From contig JAJEKV010000027.1 of assembly GCA_021234155.1 (NCBI GenBank), positions 17,020,891 through 17,084,890 of the forward strand: a stretch of 64,000 nt of DNA. Direction: 5' to 3'. This DNA comes from Isoetes taiwanensis. Taxonomy: Eukaryota > Streptophyta > Lycopodiopsida > Isoetales > Isoetaceae. Under the pieces are notes generated by a model that did not search any database, had not been told where the DNA came from, and was given only the letters and a program-made list of their open reading frames with translations. This document shows positions 1 through 10,273 of the stretch, one piece after another; the first letter of the stretch is position 1; the number at the start of each line of letters is the position of its first letter. A program made the translations under genes and the position numbers.

Positions 1-239
1 CAGAAGTGATTAGCACATTATAAAAAATGACTTAATGCGATTAATCGCATCAATGAGTACTATTACTAGTATTATGCCAAATTCATGGCTTGGAATAAGC
101 TTGTATTCTCTTTGATAAATCTTGGGCTTTGAGTACTTTGGAATTTGAATATGGCTTTCTCACTATGAACATTATTTTTCATTTTATTTTGATTTCTATT
201 TTTTTGTTTACCTCAGAGTTTATCTATGTTTGTTTTTTT
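1..239. other. AT-rich stretch, nothing recognised
   Basis: AT-rich non-coding DNA with no open frame of note, no repeat termini and no RNA gene that I can see. Confidence 0.5.
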
Positions 240-400
240 TTGGGGCCCGAAGGGCCCAAAATTTTTTTTAGTATAAAAACCAACGCATAACTACTAATAA
301 ACATAACCATTGGATCCAGCACATTTAAATTAAAATCCCCCTTAAACCCCCTTTGGTTTGGGTGCATATTCACACGGGGGGTGACGTAGGGCAGCGAGAG
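240..400 (-). repeat. Dispersed repeat A, copy 1 (inverted relative to copy 2)
   Basis: The reverse complement matches 13311-13556 closely: a CCCTACGTCACCCCCCGTGTG block, AATATGCACCCAAACC, GGGGGTTTAAGGGGGATTTT, and a terminal GC-rich hairpin (GGGCCC-GAA-GGGCCC here). Copy 1 is shorter because the internal GTTATGTGTTGG-type repeats of copy 2 are fewer. The terminal hairpin and lack of terminal inverted repeats leave a Helitron-like non-autonomous element possible, but the diagnostic ends are not secure. Confidence 0.6.
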
Positions 401-486
401 CCCTCATAATTGTATTTTGCACGTATGAAATCAACACCATATAGTATTCCGCTTGAAATCTTATAGTATTTTGCGAATCTTGTTAT

Positions 487-570
487 ACAGTATAGCAAAT
501 TTTGTACTTGCATACCCCACAAACGAGGAACTTTACGTACGGTGTAGATTGAGGAATAAGGGATGAGAAT
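487..570 (+). repeat. Dispersed repeat B, copy 1
   Basis: About 84 bp from ACAGTATAGCAAATTTTG to GAGGAATAAGGGATGA that recurs in direct orientation at 13211-13292 with few differences. In both places it lies beside a copy of repeat A, but the A copies have opposite orientation, so the pair is not a simple duplication. Confidence 0.7.
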
Positions 571-799
571 CTGGTCACTAAATTTTGATTGTCAAAATAT
601 AATTTTTGCATAAGAGTAATGATTTTGCGCACATGTGCTTCACTTGGATATTTAATGACTCAATGTTTAAGTATTGGGATTGATATCCATATATTTTAAT
701 TCTTACATTCGATGGTATGTCAAAATTGTATAAAACGTTGTACGCCTAATTCGAACTTATTGGTAAGCATTAGACTTGCTGGTAAGCTTGTTGCTGGTA

Positions 800-2755
800 C
801 ATAAGAAAACATGATTGAAAGTAAGGAAATTAAGAAGCATTATAGAAATTCAGTATCTTTGCCCTGTGTTTTAAGAATAGGATGACCAATCTGCTAGAAG
901 CTGATGATGGCATATATGTGCTCATACAGGTTTATTCTTGGAGTATGTGCATATATGCCATCATCAGACTCCAAGAATAAACCTACCAAGAACCAATCTT
1001 GCTATAGAAGAAATGGTTTATTCTTGGAGTCTGATGATGGCATATATGTGCTCATATTAAGTTGCAAGATGATTAGGCTATAACGCAAGTAAGCTTGTGT
1101 TTTAAGAGTAAGATTAAGTGGCGATTGACTTGTATGCCATAGAACCAACATTTTATAGTTGTAGTTGATGGTGGCATATATTTGCCCATATCGAGTTGCA
1201 TCATGATTGTGGAGCAAGCATGAATGTCCTTTCAATCAGAGCAGCAAAGGATGAAGGGTTAAACTATTTTAAAAAGCAACAGTAAATAGAAATGTTCTTG
1301 GTTAGCATGGTTAATCTACAAATTGTCACGCAATTGACGATGTTATTGGTTTGCGTAGTTAAACTACAAATTCTCACTCGATGCAGGTTGTGTGTGCATC
1401 ATTTAAGTCAGCTTGGAAAACCTAAGCAGAATGTAGAACTTTTTATTTGTGGCCATATGGAGAGCAATTGCTTGTATTTTCTGTGCGCAAAGATGGACGA
1501 GATTCATTGTCTCTCATATGCAACAAACTGGCAAAAGCATCAAAATTGGCTCAAACGATCAGAATCTATTGTACATATTGCAAGCGTAATACACATGTTG
1601 CACAAAGTTGATTGTCGCTGATCTGGAAGAAACTGGTCAAACTGTGAAAATTCACTCAAAGCGTCAGAATTCGATGTACATATTGCAATACACATGGAAT
1701 AACTTGGATGCCGTAGACGGAACATTTTATTCTTGCACTCTTTTGATGGCATATATTTGCTCATATTGAGTTGCATTATGATCAAGCTATAAGGCAAGCT
1801 TGCTCATGCCGCAAAGCATGAGGGGTTGAACTGTTTTAAAAAGCAATAGTAAAAAAAGTTTAGTACAGCTATTGTCATATGTGAAGTGTGATGTATCTTG
1901 AGGTCATATACCGTACAAATCTCCATAAACATAAGAGGGGATCGTATATACGAATCATGATGCAGTTAAACATGGCAGATGAAACACTGGCATGAAATGA
2001 AATACAAATTTGAGTTAGTCCTTGAGCTCATAGACCCTAAGAATGTCGATAAACATAAGAGAGCATGATTGAAGCTAAGGAAATGAAGCAGTAAAGCATC
2101 CTTACCTTGTGCTTTAGATTTTATACCTGGGAGTTTTTTGGTGGCAAATATTTGCTCAGTGATCATATGGAGATTCACTCGATATTAGGAATAGAAGTTC
2201 GAGAAGTCTCTGACTTGAATAACTTCAAGAAATTCCATAAACATGAGAAAACATGATTAAAGGTAGGGAAGTTAAGCAGCATTAAAGAGATTGAATATGC
2301 TTACTCTGTGTTGTAAGAGCAGGACGCCCAATGTGATAGAAGCATCAGTAACTTAGGTCATATTGTGTTGCAGCGTGATTAAGGTATATTGGCTGTAATT
2401 TAAGAGCAAGATGAGTTGTCTCCAAGAAGTGGAAGTAACTTGGATGCAATAGTATCAACACTTTATTCTTGGGATTGGTGGTGGCATATATTTGCTCATA
2501 TTGAGTTGCATCATGATTGATCTATAATGCGAGGGAAAGCTCAAGAAAATGTTGAAGAAGACATAAATGTCGTTTGAATCAGAAGGGGTTGGACTGTTTT
2601 AGGAAGCAACAGTAGTAGTGAGAGATTCTGTTGTATCTGATATAAATGTTAGATAAGAGACGATGATTGAAGGTAAGTAAATGAAGCGTTAAAGTATCTT
2701 TACCTTGAGCTGATGATGATTATGGCATAGACTCGACACTTTATACCTGCAGTTT
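800..2755. repeat. Degenerate long-unit repeat array
   Basis: Several sentence-like modules recur with heavy divergence: a TTATTCTTGGAGT..GATGGCATATATTTGCTCATATTGAGTTGCATCATGATT module near 1018, 1150, 1727 and 2463, an AACTGTTTTAAAAAGCAACAGTA module near 1255, 1828 and 2590, and a CATAAACATAAGAG..CATGATTGAAG module near 800, 1927, 2048 and 2232. Unit spacing is roughly 570-760 bp. The array resumes at 7422 after the TRIM cluster, so it was interrupted by that insertion. Nothing suggests protein coding; short open frames are incidental. Confidence 0.55.
903..966. repeat. Local inverted repeat
   Basis: GATGATGGCATATATGTGC near 904 is followed by its inverse GCATATATGCCATCATC near 949, and the flanking GGTTTATTCTTGGAGT is likewise inverted and then repeated directly at about 1016. 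This would fold as a hairpin and looks like a local inverted duplication of one array module. Confidence 0.6.
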
Positions 2756-2913
2756 TGTAACGGGCCCATGGTAGACCGCTCGTGTGTTCGAACCTTGAAT
2801 GTGCCTGTGGGGCGTTCCCGAGACACCGGCATAAATGGGTAGAAGTGACTACTCATAAACGACTAGACGGTTTTGCCCAGTTGGTTAAGGGCATGTCGGT
2901 TAGGAACGTTACA
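2756..2913 (+). repeat. TRIM LTR, forward, copy 1
   Basis: 158 bp, TGTAACGGGCCC to AACGTTACA, with near-palindromic TGTAACG/CGTTACA ends. It is followed directly by GT and TGGTATCAGAGC. Confidence 0.85.
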
Positions 2914-2915
2914 GT

Positions 2916-2927
2916 TGGTATCAGAGC
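2916..2927 (+). promoter_or_regulatory. Primer-binding site (tRNA-iMet type) of the TRIM
   Basis: TGGTATCAGAGC two bases after the LTR end is the usual plant initiator-methionine primer site. Degenerate versions recur at 3124 (AGTATCAGAGC) and intact at about 7112. Confidence 0.85.
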
Positions 2928-2955
2928 CAAGTTTCGATCTTGGGACCTGTGGATT

Positions 2956-3914
2956 ATTCCTAACCGACATGCCCTTAACCAACTGGGCAAAACTGTCTAG
3001 ACGTTTATGAGTAGTCGCTTCTACCCATTTATATGTCGGTGTCTAGGAACGCCCCTTAATGCACATTCAAGGTTCGAATACTCGGCGGTCTACCATGGGC
3101 CCGTTATGATCTCTCCCACTAGTTAGTATCAGAGCCAAGTTTCGATCTTGGGACCTGTGGATTATTCCTAACCGACATGCCCTTAACCAACTGGGCAAAA
3201 CCGTCTAGTCGTTCATGAGTAGTCGCTTCTACCCATTTATGCCGGTGTCTCGGGAACGCCCCACAGGCACATTCAAGGTTCGAATACTCGAGCGGTCTAC
3301 CATGGGCCCGTTACAGTCTCTCCCACTAGAACTATAATGCTCGTCCTCGAGCATCCAAGGCTATACCATGTCTATGTCATACCATGTCACAATATTAGCA
3401 AGTCTTTGCAAATTACCCATGTATATAGGTACCCATGGAGACTCGAACTTCGAGACACGCTTCGATACCAAGCTATAGCGTTCCTTTACCGACATGCCCT
3501 TAACCAAGCTGGGCAAAACCGTCTAGACGTTTATGAGTAGTCGCTTCTACCCATTTATGTCGGTGTCTCGAAGCGCCCGCAGGCACATTCAAGGTTCGAA
3601 TACTCGGCGGTCTACCATGGACCGTTCTGATCTCTCCCACTAGAACTATGCTCGTCCTCGAGCATCCAAGGCTATACCATGTCACAATGATTACCAAGTC
3701 TTTGCAAATTATCCATGTATATAGGCACCCATGGAGACTCGAACTCGAGACCTGCTCTGACACTAACTGAACGTTCCTAACCGACATGCCCTTAGCCAAC
3801 TGGACAAAACCGTCTAGACGTTTATGAGTAGTCGCTTCTATCCATTTATGCGGTGTCTCGTGAACGCCTACGAGGCACATTCAAGGTTCGAATACTGAGC
3901 GGCCTACCATGGCC
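2956..3914 (-). repeat. Inverted TRIM copies: four LTRs and two internal domains
   Basis: Minus-oriented LTR copies lie at about 2956-3107, 3165-3315, 3478-3629 and 3768-3914. The last two are separated from their neighbours by inverted internal domains at about 3316-3477 and 3630-3767, with the inverted PPT (TCTCTCCCACTAG) beside each. The block meets the forward block at a perfect dyad, CCATGG-CCATGG, near 3913. Confidence 0.75.
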
Positions 3915-4361
3915 ATGGTAGACCGCCGAGTATTCAACCCATGGTAGACCGCCGAGTATTCAACCTTGAATGTGCCCGTGGGGGCGATTAACGGGCCCAT
4001 GGTAGACCGCCGAGTATTCAACCTTGAATGTGCCCTGTAGGCCTCCCGACACCGCATAAATGGGTAGAAGCGACTACTCATAAACGCCTAGACGGTTGTG
4101 CCCAATTGGCTAAGGGCATGTCGGTTAGGAACGCTATGCTTGGTATCGAAAGGTCTCGAAGTTCGAAGTCTCTATGGGTGCCTATATGCATGGGTAATTT
4201 GCAAAGACTTGGTAATCATTATGACATAGACATGGTATATCTATGGGTGCCTATATGCATGGGTAATTTGCAAAGACTTGGTAATCATTGTGACATAGTA
4301 TGACATAGACATGGTATAGCCTTGGATGCTCGAGGACGAGCAGAGTTCTAGTGGGAGAGAC
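3915..4361 (+). repeat. Forward TRIM fragments and internal domain
   Basis: Two truncated LTR starts (about 3915-3948 and 3949-3988), then a nearly complete LTR to about 4136, then the internal domain ending in the PPT AGTGGGAGAGAC at about 4350-4361. Within the internal domain a segment of about 64 bp (CTATGGGTGCCTATATGCATGG...) is duplicated in tandem at about 4173 and 4241. Confidence 0.7.
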
Positions 4362-4519
4362 TGTAACGGGCCCATGGTAGACCGCTCGAGTATTCGAACC
4401 TTGAATGTGCCTGTGGGGCGTTCCCGAGACACCGACATAAATGGGTAGAAGCGACTACTCATAAACGTCTAGACGGTTGTGCCCAGTTGGTTAAGGGCAT
4501 GTCGGTTAGGAACGTTACA
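4362..4519 (+). repeat. TRIM LTR, forward, copy 2
   Basis: 158 bp, TGTAACGGGCCC to AACGTTACA, the same length as the first and last forward LTRs and preceded by the PPT. Confidence 0.85.
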
Positions 4520-7104
4520 GCGCCTGCCGAGTTGACCCTCCAGGCAACTCGGGATCTTGTCAATATTGCCCTAATTCTAGGATGGTGTGACAAACAATTG
4601 AATATGGTGAAGAATTGAATCTTCCTCTTGCGTAGTTAAATTGCACACTCAAAACTCAATGAGCAAATACTTGAGATCTCAATATAATCAGATAACATTA
4701 ACATCCAAAGAATCCATATTCTCAATGGTTACAACATCCATGTTTAAGAACTTAACCCTAGAAGCTTCTCGCTCATCCATGAGCCACAACAGCGCTGGTG
4801 CCATCGCCTTGCTCTTTCACTGCACATGCACTCACTGCGGTTAGTCCTCATGACTAAGTGGGGATCCCTGGCTGCCTCTGCATGCATGGAAATACTCTGG
4901 AAATCTTAGATAAGGACAAACACAAACGGGAACCTTAGGTGAGTACAATGCTAAGATAATGACAATATAATCCAAGGAAATATCAGACATGAACATCAGA
5001 AGCAAGAATATAGCAAAAAATAACAAACCATCATGGCACATCCGGGACGATGGGAAGCTCAACCAGCCTACATGCAGGCCCTGTTAGCAGAGAAATCCCC
5101 AGCCAGCTCACATTCTGAGCCCCGTTGGCGGAGTTGGTGGGGTGAACCTCGTATGCGCATACCCTTCCCAGCCCACGTCTGGCGCTGGAGGACCTCTTAC
5201 CATGGAGTCACAAGAGTTGACATAGCATCCTGATCAGGGAAACTATGCCCGGTGTCATAGAGTACAAGAATACCACAGAGAATCACAGATGAACATGAGC
5301 ATGCCGGAGCAACCTAGGCCACCGTACCTAGAAGTCCGACCCCGGAGGTTCCAATAGACATAATCAAATACCAAGACAACAGTGGAACAATGCAAAGACG
5401 ATGACATGTGGTGTTCATTAGAATGTTTACTACACGTGTGCCTAGATTAAACTGCTGCTGATGTTGCCCATACAACCTGCCCAAGTTGAAGTAGCTAGGT
5501 TACTGATGAAGATAATGATTGCAATCCAACACGTCGAGGAAGCCATAAGCCTAACTATCCTTGATGTAGCTACAACAAGGAAAGATACTAACAATCCATA
5601 CAATGCAAACCTTACCTCAAAACCATTCTCCCATGAGGATAATCTATTAGCTATGATGCCTTTGACAAAGTATAATTAGAAACTTACAGTGTACACTTAG
5701 AATAGCAGTGCTCCATGCCATAGCCTCATCTAGACACCCACATACGCCTCATACTGCTCCCTCGGCCCAACTTCACTTGATCTCTAAGGTTCCACCGTTT
5801 ATTTATCTCTAACAATTGTTAGCTAAGGTTTTTAATATTCCAATTAAAAACCCTTTCTATAGCTAAGGATTATTAGTGGAAACTCATTCTGGATTACAAA
5901 TCCACATTGTCTCATGACCACAACTGCTTATAACATCTGTCAGCTGATCCCTAGACTAGGTCCCATACCCATTTTTCAAGAGTTCTAGACTTTTTAATCT
6001 TAAATTACATCTTGTTCCGTATTGCACGTTATTTTTCATGAAAAACAAGTTCTTACATATCTTTACGTTTTATGCTTCACCAATTCTTTTGCAGCTCGCC
6101 TGGGCTTGTGTTGTGGATAGTCTGTGCTCGATTCAAGGACCGAACGTTCCCTTATAGCTTGGTATCTTCACTTCTAACATTAGTTATCAATTATTAAGAA
6201 GCACAAAGAGAGCAACAAATCGACCAACAATTATAACGAAAAGGCAACAACGTAGACCCAAAGCAGAACAATTTAAGACTCTCGACCTGTGCACAGAGCA
6301 AAATATCATTCCTTTCCAACAAAAGAAAAATCACCTGAAAAGGATCTCGGGCTCGGAGAATTATTAAAGATTGAGGCTTGATTTCAGGAGGGTTTATGCT
6401 AATGGCTATAAGTTATTTATAATTACGATATGAGTAGTCTAACAAGCTAGCTAGTTATAATTTAAAACCCTTTGGAATTAGTTAAATTAAGAGGGGTAAA
6501 AAAACACAAGGCACAAGTGTTGCGTATGGGGAAATTGGTAACGGAAGCATAATGACAATTATAACGCTAGGGATTAAACCATTATTAAAGTTTTAAAATA
6601 TAGTTGGTAACCTTGTTGTTTAGGGAACATTTGGAAAATGGTAGATGTTTATCTTTTATTTAATAACGATGGTTGCATATTGCATTATTGAGGCTATCAT
6701 AATTATTGAGTCATGGTTGAACTTTTCCTTGTTACATAGAGTGTGTATGAATTAACTTGATGTTGAGCTTGTTAAGGCATGTGTTATGGTGATAGTGAAT
6801 TATGTAATTCTTTGATATAGACCTCTGGGGCCGGAGTCTAGGTGCGATGGTCTAGACTCGCGGTTTTTGCACAGTGCTATATAAATGGTATTATTTGAAC
6901 ATCGGGCATTGGTGCCGTATGGTTCAACGTCATGCACAGTTAAGTGGTCCTCCAATGTTGGACGCAGCGTGGATGGGTGTGTACACACGTGGTTACCCCG
7001 CCTCTATGTCACTGGCCCGATCAGCCGAGTTGACTTGCTCAGACCCAGAGGAATATTGGTTGCAATATTGATGTTATGGTTGCTTGGCTATTGTATATGT
7101 GGTT
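4520..7104. other. Non-coding spacer inside the TRIM cluster
   Basis: No convincing coding sequence. An LTR-like stretch is present twice in opposite orientation: 5040-5350 on the minus strand and about 6818-7050 on the plus strand share GGGGTCGGA.TTCTAGGT, GGTCCTCCA and a TGGGAAGGGTATGCGCATACG-like block before CACCCC. The plus copy runs towards the TGGTATCAGAGC at 7112, so it may be an old LTR 5' of that primer site. The remainder (5350-6800) is AT-rich and unrecognised. Confidence 0.4.
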
Positions 7105-7111
7105 TTAATGT

Positions 7112-7123
7112 TGGTATCAGAGC
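7112..7123 (+). promoter_or_regulatory. Second primer-binding site in the TRIM cluster
   Basis: TGGTATCAGAGC followed by AGGTCTCGAGTTCGAGTCTCC, the standard start of the TRIM internal domain, which then runs to the PPT at 7252. Confidence 0.75.
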
Positions 7124-7251
7124 AGGTCTCGAGTTCGAGTCTCCATGGGTGCCTATGCGCATGGGTAATTTGCAAAGACTTGGTAATCATTGTGACATGA
7201 TATGACATAGACATGGTATAGCCTTGGATGCTCGAGGACGAGCATAGTTCT

Positions 7252-7263
7252 AGTGGGAGAGAC
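7252..7263 (+). promoter_or_regulatory. Polypurine tract of the TRIM
   Basis: AGTGGGAGAGAC immediately before the last LTR; the same tract precedes the LTR at 4362 and, inverted, follows the minus-strand LTR copies. Confidence 0.75.
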
Positions 7264-7421
7264 TGTAACGGGCCCATGGTAGACCGCTCGTGTGTTCGAA
7301 CCTTGAATGTGCCTGTGGGGCGTTCCCGAGACACCAGCATAAATGGGTAGAAGCGACTACTCATAAACATCTAGACGATTTTGCCCAGTTGGTTAAGGGC
7401 ATGTCGGTTAGGAACATTACA
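7264..7421 (+). repeat. TRIM LTR, forward, outer right copy
   Basis: 158 bp from TGTAACGGGCCC to AACATTACA; pairs with 2756-2913 as the outer boundary of the cluster. Confidence 0.85.
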
Positions 7422-8358
7422 ATTTTTTTGGCGGCAAATGTTTGCTCATATTGAGTTGCATGATGAATGAGCTACAGTGGACGCCAAAGCTCAACAGATG
7501 TTAGAGTAGAAATAAATGTCCTTCGAATTAAAGCCACTGTGCATGAGAGCTTGAACTATAATCAAAATAATAAGAGGGGATTGTACTCAATATTGTGAAT
7601 TTTATCATATCTGATTACTGCATTTGCTAGAGAGTGGATGGGGAGCTAGGATTCATAGACAATGAAGACCAGAAAATTGAAGGGAAGTTTTAAATATTTA
7701 ACAGAGCTATTACAATCTTTGGCGTTGTTGCTTCCGTACTAACACAACTATAGCAACAAATAACCCCTATTATACATCAGTATTTCACATCCCAGTGCTA
7801 TGTATGAGCACGAAATACTGGATTGAATAATAACTAAGAGAAAGTAGCATATAGGTGTGGGTTCTGCAATTTTTATGTATCCAGATTATTCTGCAATATT
7901 ACATTAGCATTCAACGCCCCTTTATGTAGAATCTTAAATCTGATATGCTACAATTATGTTGACGCAAGAAATAGAATACCTAAAAACGAAGGAATAATTG
8001 CACAACATACGCATTTCATAATTGTAATCGCGACCTTGAGGTTTTGAAATTGTCTATTTTATCTTTAATAGTAAATGCTGGCTACATAGGAAGGAATTAG
8101 AGAATAAAAGGAGACTACCAGAGTAATTTGAATTTGTATCAGTCCACCAAAGCAACAAAGAAATGGAAAAAAAAATTATGCGCCAAGATACCACTTATAG
8201 GGAGTGTGTGAAGATCCTTGGAAGGCTCCGTTGCCAGACCTCCCACACATAAAAAGGAATTATTAAATTAGAGTATACCAGTTTTGAGAGGAAATTCAAA
8301 ATGGAACTCAAAACGGACCGATACACAAAAGTGCCTATTTTCTTGACATAAAGCTCAC
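7422..8358. other. Continuation of repeat array, then unrecognised AT-rich DNA
   Basis: To about 7600 the sequence continues the module interrupted at 2756 (GGCGGCAAATGTTTGCTCATATTGAGTTGCATGATGA). From 7600 on it is AT-rich without recognisable genes or repeats. Confidence 0.45.
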
Positions 8359-8409
8359 CTATTGCCTCTAGCTCAGAATTTCTCCAAGGTATATGTGGAT
8401 TCCACAACA
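8359..8409 (-). other. Candidate exon, minus strand
   Basis: On the minus strand a 51-bp open stretch (LWNPHIPWRNSELEAI in one phase) lies between a CAG acceptor preceded by a weak pyrimidine run and a GTGAGC donor. Only splice-like borders and openness support it. Confidence 0.2.
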
Positions 8410-9290
8410 CTGGTAAGACCTAGCAAGATGAACATAATGCCTCACATTCTCTTCACAGTGGATCGACACGAAAGGCAATGTCTAACTATGCTAATACACC
8501 TGCAAACATTAGTCCAATTGCATACATTGCAGTTATCATGACAAAAATAAGGACAAAATCCTGAGCAAAAATCACCTTTGTGATCCCTTCTAGTTAGCAT
8601 TTGTCATTTATGTAAAGTTCAGCAAGATAATATGGAGCTTCAAAGAAAATCTCTACACAGAAACCTTAGGAACCTTATGCTGACATGTCACAAATTCGTC
8701 CCTTGGGCCATTATCAAGAAAGCAAGTCATAGTTCTAATGAAACCTGGAACAAAATCGTGGCCAAACATGGCCTTTGAAAATCAAGTTTAAGTCTGAATG
8801 TTACAGCCTATTGCAAGCAGTTAGACTTAACATATCAAAAAGCCTAGCTGCCTACAAAATTCATCGCTTTTAATGATAAGAATCTATAATAATAGGGTCT
8901 TATGCACACATCTCTATGACTCAATGCATGCATTTTCAAACAAATTTGGTGTTAATAAATTCTATTGGGTGAGCAAGTATACAATACCGAGAATATAAAC
9001 TACAGACTGAAATTTTATGTAGACATGTAAAAGAAAATATTACTACGTGCCTTCATTTAATAAAGATGCAAGACTTCATGCAGATAGCCTAATGAACTCA
9101 AGGATTCCAAAAGTGAATCTCTTTGTGAAGGAAATTGATAGAAAAATAACTATTTTGAGGACACTGGCACATAGTCATAACGTAGAATTGTGTCTCTAAA
9201 GTGCAATCATTGAGTTTTTGAACAGAAGCCACCTGAAAACCTCAGCCTGAAAGAAAGGAAAAACACAACTGAAAACCACATGAATATTAC

Positions 9291-9443
9291 CGGAATTCCG
9301 AGATCTTGAATCCTATGTAGCCCTTGGATCGTGCGTGGCCAACATGCATGTTTCGATAGCTGCATGACCAACATGCATGCTTCGAGACGTGCATAGTAAG
9401 GATAAATGATCCGCCGAAGCCCTCGGAATAGACAAGGGAAACT
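9291..9443 (-). other. Candidate exon, minus strand
   Basis: A 153-bp stretch between TTTCCAG and GTAATATTC on the minus strand, open in one frame throughout. It includes a small direct repeat (ACATGCATGTTGG..CA occurs twice). No domain recognised. Confidence 0.2.
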
Positions 9444-9594
9444 CTGGAAATTGTAGCAATAAACACATTTCAAAAAAAGGTTCAAGGAGACTATATAACA
9501 TCTATGTCTAATCCTATGTGAAATCGAAGGCAACATTAGAATCTAACAACAGAAAATAAAAGGAAAGGATACGTATGGGAATACTTGCATTTAC

Positions 9595-9655
9595 CTGGTG
9601 AAATGATCTGAGGTTGTCGTTGTGTAGACAAACCTCCATATGCTCCAAAATTTGC
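9595..9655 (-). other. Candidate exon, minus strand
   Basis: A 61-bp stretch (ANFGAYGGLSTQRQPQIISP in one phase) between a good acceptor, CTGCTTTCTTCCAG, and a GTAAATG donor. Together with 9291-9443 and 8359-8409 it could be part of a decayed host gene running right to left, or chance. Confidence 0.25.
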
Positions 9656-9697
9656 CTGGAAGAAAGCAGCAATTACTGTGATTGAAAAAGATCAAAT

Positions 9698-9946
9698 TTG
9701 CATCAGAAAACTGGGATTTGGGTTATCCAATGTATCCCTCATCTTTGTGAAGATGCACGCTCTCTCCAAATTTCCAGTGCTCCAACTACTCTTAATACTA
9801 TGGCAAGAACAAAGTCTATTGCTGCTGTTGCAACTCTTGGATCAAAGAAAAAGCGAGGCAGGCCACTGAAAGAGGATGAAGTTAAAAGATCAAAGCATAA
9901 ACCAGTGGGGAAGCCGAGGACATGTTACCTGAATGCTTTTGGATAA
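9698..9946 (+). pseudogene. AT-hook-containing reading frame, possible LINE ORF1 start
   Basis: 82 codons ending in a basic tail with an AT-hook core (KKKRGRP) and a second basic run (KHKPVGKPR). AT-hooks bind the minor groove of AT-rich DNA. The internal Met at 9815 gives MARTKSIAAV..., which resembles an H3 start only in its first five residues. The frame stops just before a MITE and LINE sequence lies beyond it, so this may be the nucleic-acid-binding N-terminus of the LINE ORF1 or an exon of an unrelated gene. Confidence 0.35.
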
Positions 9947-9952
9947 ACTTTG

Positions 9953-10273
9953 GGGTAAAAGCATGTTAGGGTGTACCACTTTTGGAACCTGCAAAAGTAC
10001 ATACACTAGGTACTTCAGAACTGGGTACTTTCTCATTTTTATTTTCATTAAAACTAGTACAAAGGTCCAAAATAAAAGTCAAGGACGCATTAATATTCAA
10101 AGTTAAGATAAAGATAATGCTATCGGAGACCAAAATATATATAAAAGTTCTAAAATGTAACTTTTATTGAGATATTACACGGGTACCCAGTACCCAGTCC
10201 TGGGTACCTTTTTAGGTACTTTTTTGGTCACTAAATAATACTTTTTAAGGGACACCCTAACATGCTTTTACCC
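9953..10273. mobile_element. MITE with 22-bp terminal inverted repeats
   Basis: Perfect 22-bp terminal inverted repeats: GGGTAAAAGCATGTTAGGGT(GT) at 9953 and its complement ending at 10273. The 321-bp interior is AT-rich, non-coding and contains GGTACC-rich subterminal motifs. TTTG occurs on both sides (CTTTG if one terminal base is counted as target), so the target duplication is 4-5 bp. The superfamily is not clear. Confidence 0.85.

Larger units (their letters stand above)
2756..7421 (+). mobile_element. Composite TRIM-like LTR element cluster
   Basis: The interval is bounded by copies of the same 158-bp LTR (TGTAACGGGCCC ... GTTACA) and interrupts a repeat-array module: the sequence before it (CTTTATACCTGCAGTTT) and after it (ATTTTTTTGGCGGCAAAT) together rebuild the uninterrupted version seen near 2125. 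The flanking 5-mers AGTTT and ATTTT differ by one base and could be the target duplication. Inside are forward and inverted LTRs, a tRNA-iMet-type PBS, a PPT and internal domains of about 160-200 bp with no coding capacity, which fits terminal-repeat retrotransposons in miniature. Confidence 0.75.

Noticed and set aside
3500-3880. Protein-coding frames in the TRIM LTRs (repeated HKWIEATTHKRLDGF-type peptide)
   Set aside because: They recur only because the LTR recurs in both orientations; LTR structure, PBS and PPT explain the sequence.
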